A stretch of 64,000 nt of DNA from Phymorhynchus buccinoides (GCA_017654935.2 CM065690.1:22665582-22729581); one strand, 5' to 3'. Positions 30,830-42,660 are shown, counted from the stretch's first letter. Notes: generated by a model from the sequence alone, not told the origin. A program made the numbers and translations.

Positions 30830-33800
30830 ACCTGTGTACATCTCGTCTTACACACACCGAACAAAACATCACAAGCAGATAAGTGTAGTCTTATGTTGGT
30901 CTCTAAAAAGATTTTTTGTTCAATATAATTCCAAAATTGTTTTACCGGAGGACAAAGGAAGAAAAAATGTCCACTTCATCAACACAACAAGAACATTTGT
31001 TGTTTTCTTTTATTTTCATCTTGTGAAGCAATATATTTGTTGGATATATATTATGAAGAATTTTCCAATGGAGCACTCTAAGTCTTGTTTCTATTGTGCA
31101 TTTTAGCGCCCTAGACCACGTTTCTTTATCTAAACTGTAACCAAACTTTCTTACCCAAAAGTGATGAGCTGACGCCAGGACCGGAAACTCTATTTTTTGA
31201 AATTATTTTATTGATATATTTTGGACTAGTGTTGAACATTCCTGCGTCCGAATCTCTGGTGTTGGTTTCCGAATCACCTCTCTGAATCCAAAGTACCCAA
31301 TTTCTAGGGATAGAATTAACCAGGGCATTGTATTCAAAAAGAGTAGTTGCCCTATTCTGGCCGATCAAATTTCGAACTTCTTCTAAAGATAAAATTCTAT
31401 TTTCATCTGTGCAAATTATATCCTTAATTTTCACTAAACCTGCGTCGACCCAACGTGAAAAGAATAATACATTACCTCTGTACTGTATTAAGGGATTGTT
31501 AAAAACATTTTGTGATTGAAAATTGCTATTATTTATATCATGCATGCCATCAACTGTTTTGTTTTCTATGTAACTTAGATATACCCCCTTCCAGAAGTTG
31601 TTATCGATTCTTTCCAAACCTTTCACATTAGTAGCCCTTGTGTTAATGTCAAAAAAAGAATGGTCTTGTCCTAATTTATTCATATGCCAGAGTGGAATAT
31701 GTTTCCAATTTTCGTTTTCCCCTGCGTTGAACAATTTCCCCATCCACTTCAAGTTAAGAAGCTTCTGAAAATGAATCATATTAACCATTCTCAGGCCACC
31801 TTCTTCAATATCTTGTTCCATGACTTTTCTTTTTACTTTTTCAAACGCTTTCTTATTATTGAACTTTTTTTTCCATAGAAATTTAAATAATATCGTGTTT
31901 ATTTTTTGAAGAACTTCGTCAGGAAGTCCAACTGCCTGCATTACATATACAAACTGACTAAGTAGAAACGTTTTGATGATAACAATTTTGCCTTGTATAG
32001 ATAGATCTCTCCTTTCCCATGTTTTTATTATGCTTATGACTTTAATAACTTTTTCTTTCCAGTTATTTTCTAGGTATTTTGCCATCTTGTCTTTCTCAAA
32101 ATAAATACCCAATATCTTTATTTTGTCAACCACTGTGAAAGGAATGTCACGGTCATTTCTCATAGCCCCCATTCGTAATACTTTTGTTTTCCGAGCATTC
32201 ATTTTCAAACCAGATATTATTTCAAATGATGACAAAATTTCTAATGACTTAAAAATATCATCACGATCTTTCAAAAATAGAGTCGTCTGCCATCTGTTTA
32301 ATTTTAATATTCTCTTTTTCTTTGGCCAAGCAAGTTGGTATTTCAATTCCAGCTACCGAGCTATTTCTAATTTTAATAGCCAAAAGCTCAACGGCAAGCA
32401 CAAAAGCCAATGGCGAAAATGGACATCCCTGTCTTATGCCACATTCAACTTCAAAGTACTCGGAAATCCATCCTCCATGGTTAATAGAAGTAATGTTGCT
32501 GTTAGTTAAAACAGACACCCACTGTTTAAAATCTGAACCAAACCCGAAAACATCAAAAACCTTCAGGAAATATTTTTGGGAGATGGAATCAAAGGCTTTT
32601 CAAAGTCAATTGCTAACAAATAACCCGATTTACGTGTTTTATTTAGGTAATGTATTACATCGTCTATTGATCTAAGGACTGTGGCTATATTTCTTCCTCT
32701 AATGTACCCAACTTGATCTTCACTAACTTGTGAATAACACCTCATAGCCTTGTTGCTAATACTTTAGCTAAAATCTTGTAGTCACTGTTGGTTAGTGTAA
32801 TAGGTCTCCAATTGGATAGCCTCTCTCTCTCTAAATCTTTGCCTTTATGTAAAAGGGTGATTGTTCCATATCTTTGAGAAAACGATAATTTACCAAGATG
32901 AAAGGACTCATTGAATGATTGTGTCAGTGTATTGCATATTTTAGGCCAAAAAAACTTTAGAAACTCTATCGTTATCCCATCATTTTCTGGGGCAGAGCCA
33001 TTTTTCATGTATTTTAAAGCGCTAGATGCTTCATCAACTGTTATTAGCCCCTCACAAGAATCAGCCTCCTCACTATCAAGAACTGGGAAGGTTTCATTTT
33101 CTAAGAAAGTACCTACTGCATTTCCAACATCTTCCTCTTCATTTTTTTGATTATATATTTTTTTGTAAAAAGCAACTTGTTCGTTCATGATTCCCCGTTG
33201 ATTGTTAATTATCTCACCTGTGTCTGAAACTAATCTAGTTATCACTTTCTTTTTACCTCTAGCCTTTTCAAGGCTACAGAAATACTTTGTGTTTCTTTCT
33301 CCTTCCTCTATCCATTTAATCCTTGATCTTACCTGCGCTCCCTTGGTCTTTTCTAATTCTGAAAGCTCTATTTTTTGTTTTAGGTTAAGATATTCTTTTT
33401 GCACCTCCTGCTTCAAGGGACTTTTTATCATCTTTTTCTCGTGTTCTAAAAGTTGTTCTTTTAAATGAAGTGCTTTGTTTTTCTTTTTGCATGCTACTAA
33501 CTTACCATATTCAGAACAACAGCTACGAATTTCGATTTTACAATACTCCCATTTATTAATGAATGATGTCTCGGTATTAACGTTTAATTGTCTTTCTAAT
33601 AGATCATTCATCTGCTGAACGAAAACATTATCTTTCAAAAAACTATTGTTAAACTTCCAATACCCTGGACCTCTGACAAAATCACTAGTGTTTAGTTCTA
33701 TGATAACTGCTTTATGATCTGTCTGAGCTACGTGTGTGAGCTCGCATGACACCACGTATGATAGCATTTCTTCCGTTCCAAAACAATAGTCTAGTCTGCG

Positions 33801-34265
33801 TGCGATAAAAGGGCTATTTCTACACCAAGAAAAATCCTTTTCTGACTCATGCAAGGCTCTCCAAATATCGGCTAAATTAAGAATATTTGCTGTATCATTT
33901 AGTGTTCTAATCTCTCGTTTATGATGAAAATTGCCTGATATAATATCCAGGTCATTATTCATGACACAGTTAAAATCCCCGCACAAGACGAAGTTTTCTT
34001 CAATAAAGTCACTAAATATGTCTTGCAGTTGTACAAAAAACGCTATTTTTTCCAATCGATCGTTGGGGGCATATACATTTCCCAGTTTGAAATCATAATA
34101 CTCATTTTTTACCGATACTACCAATATTCTTGGAAAAGCAAGTTCTATCACTACATCCCCTTCAAAATGTTTTGAAACTAAAATTATCTCCCCATTAGTT
34201 CTATTTGTACCCTCATTAAAAAATAACTTTCCTCCCCATTGTTTTTCCCAGATAAAGGGTCCGTA
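30830..34265 (-). pseudogene. Tx1/L1-like LINE ORF2, 5'-truncated and frameshifted
   Basis: This is the longest LINE in the window, antisense in intron 3 of the 121-residue gene. From 34265 on the minus strand it reads WEKQWGGKLFFNEGTNRTNG, then LGNVYAPND, NFVLCGDFNCVMN and TDHKAVIIEL (endonuclease). The RT begins KGKDLERERLSNWRPITLTN. After a frame break come DQVGYIRGRN and AIDFEK; a one-base deletion there breaks motif A (AFD). Motif B is CGIRQGCPFSPLAFVLAVEL. The YADD motif is changed to MADD and also frameshifted at about 32290. The thumb and C-terminal region follow to 31126, and after another frameshift RVLHWKILHNIYPTNILL and a Cys-rich tail reach about 30900. It has at least four frameshifts. 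RQGCPFSP and the long C-terminus favour the L1/Tx1 group. Confidence 0.9.
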
Positions 34266-34633
34266 CTTTGTTTATCCAGGTAAATATGACACCACATAAG
34301 CTTACAGCTTGCCCTAATTTTCACTTCCTGATTTTGAAAAGCCTTAACCCCTTAGCTTAGGAATATTAATGGGTTCTCAGTCATTTCTTTGGTGTCCTTA
34401 TGACCTAATGTTTTAGCATGTTATAAAAAAAATGAGGCAAAGCCTTCAAGGCTCACGTCTGATTTTGTATTACTATAGCAGGCATGGGAATCCCCATGCC
34501 TGTATAGAGAGAATACTGTTATGTAGACACTTGTGCATCTGAAAACAGAATTAATTTTTATTTTACTGTGTAAATTAAATTATTTCTGTGCATTAAATTA
34601 CCCCTACCCCTTTCTTTGAAATTTAATTATATG

Positions 34634-35098
34634 CAGACCTGCCACTTGTTCCGATTTCAGAGGAGCAGCTCAGATATGTTGAGCATTGCTCCTAGCTCCT
34701 CTTGCAACCTCCCCAGCTCCTATATTTTAAAATCTGTCTTGTATACATTTTCCACTCAATTTCACAACAAAGAGCATGCATTCAAAGCACCAGCTAATGG
34801 ACATCTAAGGGTCAGCATGAGACAGTGAGGGGCTACACGAAGCATAGGCCTATCTCAGGCTAAATGACCAACAAATATTGTAGATTGGTCAATATTTCTT
34901 TCTCTAAAATGGATCTCAAATTGACAATGGTCAATATTTCTTACTCTAAAATGGATCTCAAACTGACAAAAACGACTGCATGTTTGAAGAACAAAAGAGA
35001 AGGCCGCACATTTCGAAGTGGCAATGGATTTTACTGGGGGGCCAGTGCCAGCCCCTAGATTCTCGCTCTCTTTTTATTCTCAGAATGTGGCAGGTCTG
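34634..35098. mobile_element. 465-bp MITE with CAGACCTGCCAC ends
   Basis: The left end CAGACCTGCCAC and the right end GTGGCAGGTCTG are perfect 12-bp inverted repeats. Both are flanked by the hexamer TATATG (34628-34633 and 35099-35104). Inside, a 42-44 bp unit (GGTCAATATTTCTTWCTC) is tandemly doubled at 34888-34970. There is no ORF. The ends resemble hAT-like termini, but the apparent duplication is 6 bp rather than 8, so the class is open. Confidence 0.7.
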
Positions 35099-35213
35099 TA
35101 TATGTATGTTTATATATTATGCGCATGTAACATAGTGGAGCCCTATTTTTATTTTTGGCAAACAAGTAAAATTGAAAAGCATATTGACCAAGCTTTCAGA
35201 AAAAAACATAGTG

Positions 35214-35214
<1 letters not shown>

Positions 35215-35254
<40 letters not shown>
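35215..35254. repeat. Uninterrupted C40 homopolymer
   Basis: Forty consecutive C residues on the plus strand. The complementary G40 could form quadruplexes. The length in the assembly is unreliable for such tracts. Confidence 0.9.
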
Positions 35255-35255
<1 letters not shown>

Positions 35256-36240
35256 CCGGGGTAAGGGGGGTCTACGGACACCTGTAGTAGGCCTACAGTC
35301 TTTGCCTGTAGGTCTAAGCCTCTTACTCTTAGAAAATTAATAATTGAAGTTGCGTAATTCGTAAGGCCATACTCCTGATCTGTTACTGTTTTAAACTGAT
35401 TGTTCATGCGATGAAAACTTGTTCCACATCATTTACATTTCTGTAAGATATTTTATATTAGTCCTAATATTTTATTTTCGTTTCGTTAATTTCCCCCCCC
35501 CCCCTCTGCCACAAAGCAAAGGTCAAGGTCACAGCCAGCAAGCTCATCCATGTTTATCTTCCCCTGTACAGTCTTTGCACATGGTGATCAATCGTCTAGG
35601 CCTAACAAAGGATTCGTACATCGAAGGCAGTGAAATCGACGAACACTGGATTTTCCGTATTTTTTTTCTTCAAGAGTGAAATGAATGTGGGCTAAATGTT
35701 AGGTACGTCGTCTTGATTATGAGGTAAGGTGTGATCTCTTATTCTCTAGGCCTAGGCCTTGTTGCTGGAAGTGCGATACGCCGATAGGCTAAGTATTGCA
35801 TGCGCAGAGATGATGTGCGAATGAACACGAACAACCGTTGTCAAACTCTAAGGCGCAAATAAAACTAAACAACCGGGCCGTCAACGCACACACTCGGTAC
35901 ATCCATTTGTTACAGAAAATATAAGTTAACGACGTTAAAATGTACCTATTTGTGCACACCTGAAGTCTTGAGTTTCTTTTTAAAGAGCGTTTTTGTATAT
36001 CTAATGGAGAGTCTTCTTCCAGTATCTCCTACTTGGTACAACACAACAGTAATCTCTGCAACAAATGATTTTCTTTCTTTTGTTCCTTATCGATGTATCT
36101 GACTACTTTGATCGTCATGACTTGAAGGCTCATGTCAAAATCAAGTATCCTGCTAACTTTAACCCTCTAACGCCTTATATGTTTAGATAAAATGATAACG
36201 TTACGGTTTGAGTCAAGGTTAAAGGTCGGGGCCACGGACG

Positions 36241-36241
36241 C

Positions 36242-36328
<87 letters not shown>
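36241..36328. repeat. (AC)n microsatellite
   Basis: About 44 AC dinucleotides with one AG interruption, 145 bp before the minisatellite. Confidence 0.95.
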
Positions 36329-36330
<2 letters not shown>

Positions 36331-36472
36331 CCGAACATGTACGATACAATAGACTCACTTTGTTTTAAAAAAACCGACGTGAGCCAATTAATGTCAAAAT
36401 CCACATTTTCAATCTTGACAGAAAGAGCAGCCTGTCAAGCTTTCTTCTCAGCCTTCTTTATTGCCTTTGTGG

Positions 36473-37802
36473 CAGTACTTTCTGTATTCCACCCGACAAA
36501 CTTTTCTTGGCAGTACTTTCTGTATTCCACCCGACAAACTTTTCTTGGCAGTACTTTCTGTATTCCACCCGACAAACTTTTCTTGGCAGTACTTTCTGTA
36601 TTCCACCCGACAAACTTTTCTTGGCAGTACTTTCTGTATTCCACCCGACAAACATTTCTTGGCAGTACTTTCTGTATTCCACCCGACAAACTTTTCTTGG
36701 CAGTACTTTCTGTATTCCACCCGACAAACATTTCTTGGCAGTACTTTCTGTATTCCACCCGACAAACATTTCTTGGCAGTACTTTCTGTATTCCACCCGA
36801 CAAACGTTTCTTGGCAGTACTTTCTGTATTCCACCCGACAAACGTTTCTTGGCAGTACTTTCTGTATTCCACCCGACAAACTTTTCTTGGCAGTACTTTC
36901 TGTATTCCACCCGACAAACTTTTCTTGGCAGTACTTTCTGTATTCCACCCGACAAACTTTTCTTGGCAGTACTTTCTGTATTCCACCCGACAAACGTTTC
37001 TTGGCAGTACTTTCTGTATTCCACCCGACAAACTTTTCTTGGCAGTACTTTCTGTATTCCACCCGACAAACTTTTCTTGGCAGTACTTTCTGTATTCCAC
37101 CCGACAAACGTTTCTTGGCAGTACTTTCTGTATTCCACCCGACAAACGTTTCTTGGCAGTACTTTCTGTATTCCACCCGACAAACTTTTCTTGGCAGTAC
37201 TTTCTGTATTCCACCCGACAAACGTTTCTTGGCAGTACTTTCTGTATTCCACCCGACAAACTTTTCTTGGCAGTACTTTCTGTATTCCACCCGACAAACT
37301 TTTCTTGGCAGTACTTTCTGTATTCCACCCGACAAACGTTTCTTGGCAGTACTTTCTGTATTCCACCCGACAAACGTTTCTTGGCAGTACTTTCTGTATT
37401 CCACCCGACAAACTTTTCTTGGCAGTACTTTCTGTATTCCACCCGACAAACTTTTCTTGGTAGTACTTTCTGTATTCCACCCGACAAACGTTTCTTGGCA
37501 GTACTTTCTGTATTCCACCCGACAAACTTTTCTTGGCAGTACTTTCTGTATTCCACCCGACAAACTTTTCTTGGTAGTACTTTCTGTATTCCACCCGACA
37601 AACGTTTCTTGGCAGTACTTTCTGTATTCCACCCGACAAACTTTTCTTGGTAGTACTTTCTGTATTCCACCCGACAAACGTTTCTTGGCAGTACTTTCTG
37701 TATTCCACCCGACAAACGTTTCTTGGCAGTACTTTCTGTATTCCACCCGACAAACGTTTCTTGGCAGTACTTTCTGTATTCCACCCGACAAACTTTTTTT
37801 TC
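36473..37802 (+). repeat. 38-bp minisatellite, 35 units, no indels in the spacing
   Basis: The unit starts CAGTACTTTCTGTATTCCAC and ends CCGACAAACTTTTCTTGG. From 36473 to 37765 unit starts are spaced exactly 38 bp, 34 intervals in a row. Only two positions vary: base 1 (C, or T in units 27, 30 and 32) and base 30 (T, A or G). A occurs only in units 5, 7 and 8. Because 38 is not a multiple of 3 and the unit lacks stops in every frame, all six frames stay open for over 900 bp and look like 300-500 residue proteins with 38-residue periodicity. No codon bias, start context or domain supports translation. The last unit degrades into a T-run. The array lies in intron 3 of the 121-residue gene. Confidence 0.97.
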
Positions 37803-37852
37803 TTGTGCATAACACGAAAATGTGGATATAGCCAAGTAAATTAAAAACTAGC

Positions 37853-37855
<3 letters not shown>

Positions 37856-37929
<74 letters not shown>

Positions 37930-37959
37930 CGCGAGAGAAGAGAGAGAGAGAGAGAGATT
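37856..37959. repeat. (GA)n microsatellite with GCGC interruptions
   Basis: Three GA blocks split by GCGCGCGAGA-type interruptions, 54 bp after the minisatellite. Confidence 0.95.
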
Positions 37960-38210
37960 TGGGCATGGTAAGTAATAACTAGATGGTAGGTGACGAAAAA
38001 TATAAATCATTCGGTTGAGTTTTGTCTACTGAATAACCTGTTTTCTAGATCTATTATTTTTGTGAAGTACGACAATAATAACATCATATTGAACGTGGCT
38101 CTGAAAGCTGTCATTTCGTGTAACAAATACCAGAGTGTCAGTTTGAACATTCGAGTTGGTAGAAATAAAAGGTTAATACATAATTATTATCATGAAGCTG
38201 AGTGTTCTAA

Positions 38211-38372
38211 AATTAAGGCTTTACCTGTCGATTACATTGAAATACAGCAGTTAGTATGCATGTGCATTAAGGCTGTACCTGTCGATTACATTGAAATACA
38301 GCAGTTAGTATGCATGTGCATTAAGGCTGTACCTGTCGATTACATTGAAATACAGCAGTTAGTATGCATGTG
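38211..38372 (+). repeat. 54-bp tandem repeat, three copies
   Basis: The unit ATTAAGGCTGTACCTGTCG ... TAGTATGCATGTGC is repeated three times with a single early difference (TTTACC for TGTACC). As 54 is a multiple of 3, an 18-residue periodic frame results, but the frame has no other support as a gene. Confidence 0.9.
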
Positions 38373-38596
38373 CACGCCTTTTCTTTTTTTCTCTATCTAA
38401 CAAGCTATGTGTTATCATATATTATCTATGTCAGTGTAAAAACATAATTATGAATGCCTTCTTTTTCTATTTTTCATATATTTCTTGTTTTCCTGCCCAC
38501 CACACGTCTTAAAACTCACACATGCGCTCGTAACGCACACTAGAATAATTAAATTGAATTATTCAAGGTCTAGGCTAAAAGCCAGATGGCACTTTG

Positions 38597-39290
38597 ACAA
38601 AATCATATAATAAAAAGGCAAGTGTGTGTGTGTGTGTCTGTCTGTCTGTGTGAAACACAAAACGGGCCTTATAACTCCGCCGTTTTTCGACCGAATCGCT
38701 TCAAATTTGCTATGAGCCCTAATGGGGCGATGGCGACGGCAACCGAGGCGGCCGTGTCATTTGCGTGGTTTACCGGCCTCTCGGCGCCCGTATCTCCAGT
38801 ATTTCTGGACGGATTGCCTTCGAATTTGGAAGGTAGATGACCGGGGACGGTGACTATCTGTGTGCCAAACCATAACGAATCGATTCATAAACGTGCACGA
38901 TATACGCCGCTTCACCTTTTTACAAATAACTCCGCCGTTTCTTAACCGAATCGCTTCAAATTTGCTGTCGGGCTTTTTTTGAAAATTTGAAGAGAATCGG
39001 GAGAGCGTGTCACTCTCAGAGCAGCACCAACGGGAAACGGGGCCTTATAACTCCGCCGTTTCTTTACCGAATCGCTTCAAATTTGCTGTACTCAGCGTTA
39101 CCACTACTTGGCGTTACCGTTACTAGGGAGAGCGCATCACTCTCATAGCAGCGCCAACGGGAAACAGGGCCTTATAACTCCGCCTTTTCTTAACCGAATC
39201 GCTTCAAATTTGCTGTACTCAGCATTACCAGTACTAGGCGTTACCGTTACTAGGCGTTACCGTTACTAGGCGTTGCCGGTACTCGGCGTT
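38597..39290 (+). repeat. Dispersed repeat family R2, copy 2
   Basis: Head AATAAAAAGGCAAGTGTG followed by the CCTTATAACTCCGCCG / AATCGCTTCAAATTTGCT blocks. The 3' part is a local tandem: GAAACGGGGCC-type starts at about 39034 and 39161 are 127 bp apart. It ends in short GGCGTTACCGTTACTA units repeated several times. Confidence 0.85.
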
Positions 39291-39509
39291 GCGCTAATGA
39301 ATTTTTAAAAAAGGCTGTGTGTAATACCATATGGCTTTTATCTCGCTACACTATTATTATTCACAATGAAACACGTTTTTCTGAAGACATTATTTTGGGG
39401 CACAATTTCACACTTTTGTCTTGCAATTGGGGAGAGTATGTCATATTATGTCTGGGATTATTTAGCTTTGGTTTAAACGAAATCTTTTGAGAAACGAATG
39501 AAAAATGGT

Positions 39510-39710
39510 GTTTTACGTCCTCTCAGTCATAGATACATATAGGACATTTGTAAATACAAAGATGGTGGGAACAATACTGGCTGCAATGCCCGGAGGCAGT
39601 GCAACACCAGTAAAGTCCCGAGTTTTTAACAATACAGATAGGTGTAGTGGTAGCCACTCCTCAGTTAAACCTCATCGGCTATGGTACCGCCACAATTTAT
39701 TATCAATTGT
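39510..39710 (+). repeat. Dispersed repeat family R1, long copy (plus)
   Basis: Inverted partner of 26641-26850. Located about 90 bp upstream of coding exon 4 of the 121-residue gene. Confidence 0.85.
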
Positions 39711-39802
39711 TTTTTAGAAACAGTGTTTATATAGCCGCAACATCCACAAAAGCAAACGGGCACAATCTGAAAGCTTGTACATGGCGCTCTTTGTCGTTTC
39801 AG

Positions 39803-39894
39803 TTGGGGTCGGACCAATGCCAGCTCCAGGACCGGTCCCCCAGAATATTGACGGGGAGGAAATGGGAGTGAAGATCATTCCCAAGGAGGAATAA
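39803..39894 (+). CDS. Unknown 121-residue protein, terminal coding exon
   Basis: Preceded by CTTTGTCGTTTCAG. In the phase left by exon 3 it completes a Val codon and reads GVGPMPAPGPVPQNIDGEEM and GVKIIPKEE, then TAA at 39892-39894. The short Pro/Gly-rich stretch followed by an acidic patch and a hydrophobic-basic end is the same in no known family I can name. The 10.7 kb intron before it is filled with a LINE, a MITE, the minisatellite and R1/R2 repeats. No clear AATAAA lies close downstream, so the 3' end is unplaced. Confidence 0.6.
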
Positions 39895-40055
39895 CCTCGC
39901 ATTCACCATGCAACATCAATGATCCAGTGATGAATTGGTTTCAGCATTGTCACTTTTACTTTCTAGTAAAATAGTTACTTTCTTCAACTGCCTAGAAATA
40001 CTTTGTTGTTGACTTTTTGGTGTTTTTTTCCTTCCTTTCTTCTTTTTTCTTTACT

Positions 40056-40142
40056 TTTTGTTTAATGATAATTTTTGCCCTTTGCCTATTCTTAATTTAT
40101 TTAACTTGCTTAGTTTGTATTGTGTAAGATTTAAAATGGAGA

Positions 40143-40173
<31 letters not shown>

Positions 40174-40217
40174 GCTCACTCTTATGAGTAATGTGTCTTC
40201 AGAGATGGAGATACTTG

Positions 40218-40260
<43 letters not shown>

Positions 40261-40351
40261 TCTCTTTTTGTTTAATGATAATTTTTTGCCCTTTGCCTAT
40301 TCTTAATTTAATTAACTTGCTTAGTTTGTATTGTGTAAGATTTAAAATGGA

Positions 40352-40442
<91 letters not shown>

Positions 40443-40482
40443 ACTCTTATGAGTAATGTGTCTTCAGAGATGGAGATACTTG

Positions 40483-40515
<33 letters not shown>

Positions 40516-40548
40516 ACTCTCTCTCTCTTTCTCTCTCATTCGGTATTG
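40056..40548 (+). repeat. Tandem duplication of a 210-bp microsatellite-bearing block
   Basis: The block TTGTTTAATGATAATTTTTGCCC ... GGAGACTCTC (CT)n ... GAGATGGAGATACTTGC (CT)n occurs at 40056-40265 and again at 40266-40548. The copies differ mainly in the lengths of the two (CT)n tracts. Long poly-Leu/Ser frames here are artefacts. Confidence 0.9.
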
Positions 40549-40549
40549 T

Positions 40550-41445
40550 ATGGCTATCACAAGGAGTTGGAAATGAAAAATGTTTTATAGAAGACTGTAA
40601 AGATAGACTTGTGTGTTCATTCAAGCAGAATTGGTATGCAGACATGGAATCGAAAGACAAATACAAATGGTTCTTTTCATTTAAAAATGTTTTTCAACCT
40701 GAACAATATCTTGAAAGAATCACAGACAGATGGCATAGAATAAGCTTAACTAGATTTCGACTACGAACATTAGGCTTCAACGCTAACAAGAGATGGTTTC
40801 AAACATATTCAGATATAGAATCACCATGCCCTTTATGCAAAACAGGAGTGGATGACGAAAGTCACTTTTTATTCCATTGTAAAGTGTATGACAATGTTAG
40901 GCAAAAATGTTTTGTTTTCAATCCATATATTATTGAAAGAAAAAATGTTGCTTCACTTTTGTCGTCTGACAATGAAGCTGTGTTGAAGTCAGTAGCAAAA
41001 TTTATAGCTGAGGCACAAACAGTGCGCCAGAAATGTTTGACGGCAGTGCATAATGCTACTAATACTGTTGTTTAGATTATGGATGTTAAAGGGTGTCTAC
41101 ACCTCATTTAAATATTATGCAACAATATGTTATCCGTGGGTTATTGTGTGAAAGGTCGAGAGAAGCTTATCTTCTCTTTCACTCGTTGCTTCTTGTTTCA
41201 CTTTGCTAATCGATCGCTAACTTTTGTTTTTGTTTGTCCTTTTTCTGCCTATGTAAACTACATTTTCCTTTTACAAATGCTTTAGTATACTTGAATGTGA
41301 CAAAAGATGTATACGGTACTGGATTTAGTCATGTTCATTCCTTAACTTTGTTTATAACCCTATATAAGAGAGAGAGAAATATGTTATGATTACCCCCCTT
41401 GTCATTAGACCCTTTCAGGTAATGACAATAAAAACGTCAAGTGTC
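40550..41445 (+). pseudogene. LINE C-terminal fragment with zinc-knuckle, plus 3' tail
   Basis: The frame reads ERITDRWHRISLTRFRLRTL, then CPLCKTGVDDESHFLFHC, a zf-RVT-type C-x2-C...H...C zinc-binding motif at the C-terminus of many LINE ORF2 proteins, and ends VHNATNTVV at a stop at 41073-41075. Upstream RT is missing and replaced by the (CT)n duplication. The following 370 bp is probably its 3' UTR, ending TGACAATAAAAACGTCAAG. It resembles, but is not the same as, the C-terminus of the LINE at 30830-34265. Confidence 0.75.
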
Positions 41446-41450
41446 AAGTG

Positions 41451-41454
<4 letters not shown>

Positions 41455-41501
<47 letters not shown>

Positions 41502-42494
41502 TTATATTTGACTCTATGGATTGGGATGCTCTCTCTCTCTCTGTCCCCCCATCTCCACCCCCCCACCCCCCCCACCCCTTCTATGTGCTTGATGTATTAG
41601 TATGACAAAAGGCGAGAGACCTCAATCCTAGAATGCTGAAGTGACATTGATGGTTCCAAATCTGACACTGCACAGGGATACGACCGGACCCATGACATTA
41701 GTACAATTACATTTATGACCTTCAATATTGCAGAACTGCAATATGACTGTGTTTGGTTATTTTCTTCGTTTTTACAGTAATTATTTTGATGTTAGTTTAC
41801 TTGTTAGGATCTTCGCTACTCGGTTTCTATATAATTTATGTTCTAATTTTAAATCTGTCATTTGTTTCTGCTATCCAGTCATCTGATGGTGTCACACCCA
41901 GAGTGTGTGGTGGTCTAGCTCTTCTGGTTGAAAACGAACTAGCAAATTATGTGGGCTAATCTAATAAATGTCCTTTGAGTACAGGGTTCGTAGGGGCCTT
42001 TTAAGTCCTTGTGAATTGACTTTTGGTCAAAAGGCCTTTTAAGTGCTTTGATTCAGCAAGTAGGTCCTTTTAATTCATCATGAGGTCCTTTTAATTTTTG
42101 AAGGGTACTGTTGAGTCCTGTTGTATTAGGAAAAGGTTTGAGAAAGAAACTGGGAAGGGTAATGAAATCATTTCTGACAAAAAAACAACTAAACTCAGCA
42201 GTCTGCAAAGCTACTGATGTCATGAAGTGTAGCAGACGATCTTTCAAAGATGGAAAATTCCAGTGGGCAAAAAAAAAAAGCCAGGCTGGCAGGTGGTCAG
42301 TGACCTCTTGACCTCTGGTTGAATTCTCCCACTGAAGACATGACTTCTATTAACAGTGATGTTTTCACCTTCACCCTTTCCATCCCCTACCACTCCCCAT
42401 TCCTATTCCTCTGAAAGTGGTAAATACGGCAGCATGGAGACTGGATGAGAGAGGAGGGAAACTTGACTCAAAAAGTGGAGTACCGTGAGTTTGT
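41455..42494. other. No supported gene; short repeats only
   Basis: (CT)n at 41455-41494 and a C-rich patch at 41544-41577. The stretch at 41980-42330 repeats phrases such as GGTCCTTTTAATT and AAGGCCTTTTAAGT in the manner of a decayed DNA element. The hydrophobic open frame at 41753-41959 has no recognisable domain. Confidence 0.4.
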
Positions 42495-42660
42495 TTGTTG
42501 TCTTACCCTGGCTTAAAAACTAGGGATCATCCAAACAGCCGAAGCACTTGAACACTGCAGTACAAGTTACTACAACTCCACTAGCTAGGGATGAGAACAT
42601 TACGTGTATGAATGTTTTTTATTACCCCGCCACGTGAGCAGCCACACTCCAACTTCTAAG
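42495..42660 (+). repeat. Dispersed repeat, copy 2 (partner 13846-13995)
   Basis: Same order of blocks as 13846-13995, with a 40-bp difference in the middle. An (AC)n microsatellite follows at 42787-42826. Confidence 0.75.

Noticed and set aside
34632..34690. Possible exon after ATTATATGCAG
   Set aside because: In the phase left by the upstream exon it reaches a stop within 19 codons, and the AG coincides with the end of a MITE.
36337..38010. Six overlapping open frames of 318-520 residues with 38-residue periodicity
   Set aside because: They are translations of a 38-bp tandem repeat that lacks stops in any frame; none has a domain, splice context or frame preference.
41753..41959. Hydrophobic 68-residue open frame resembling a membrane protein
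   Set aside because: A/T-rich chance frame; no start context, no continuation and no family.
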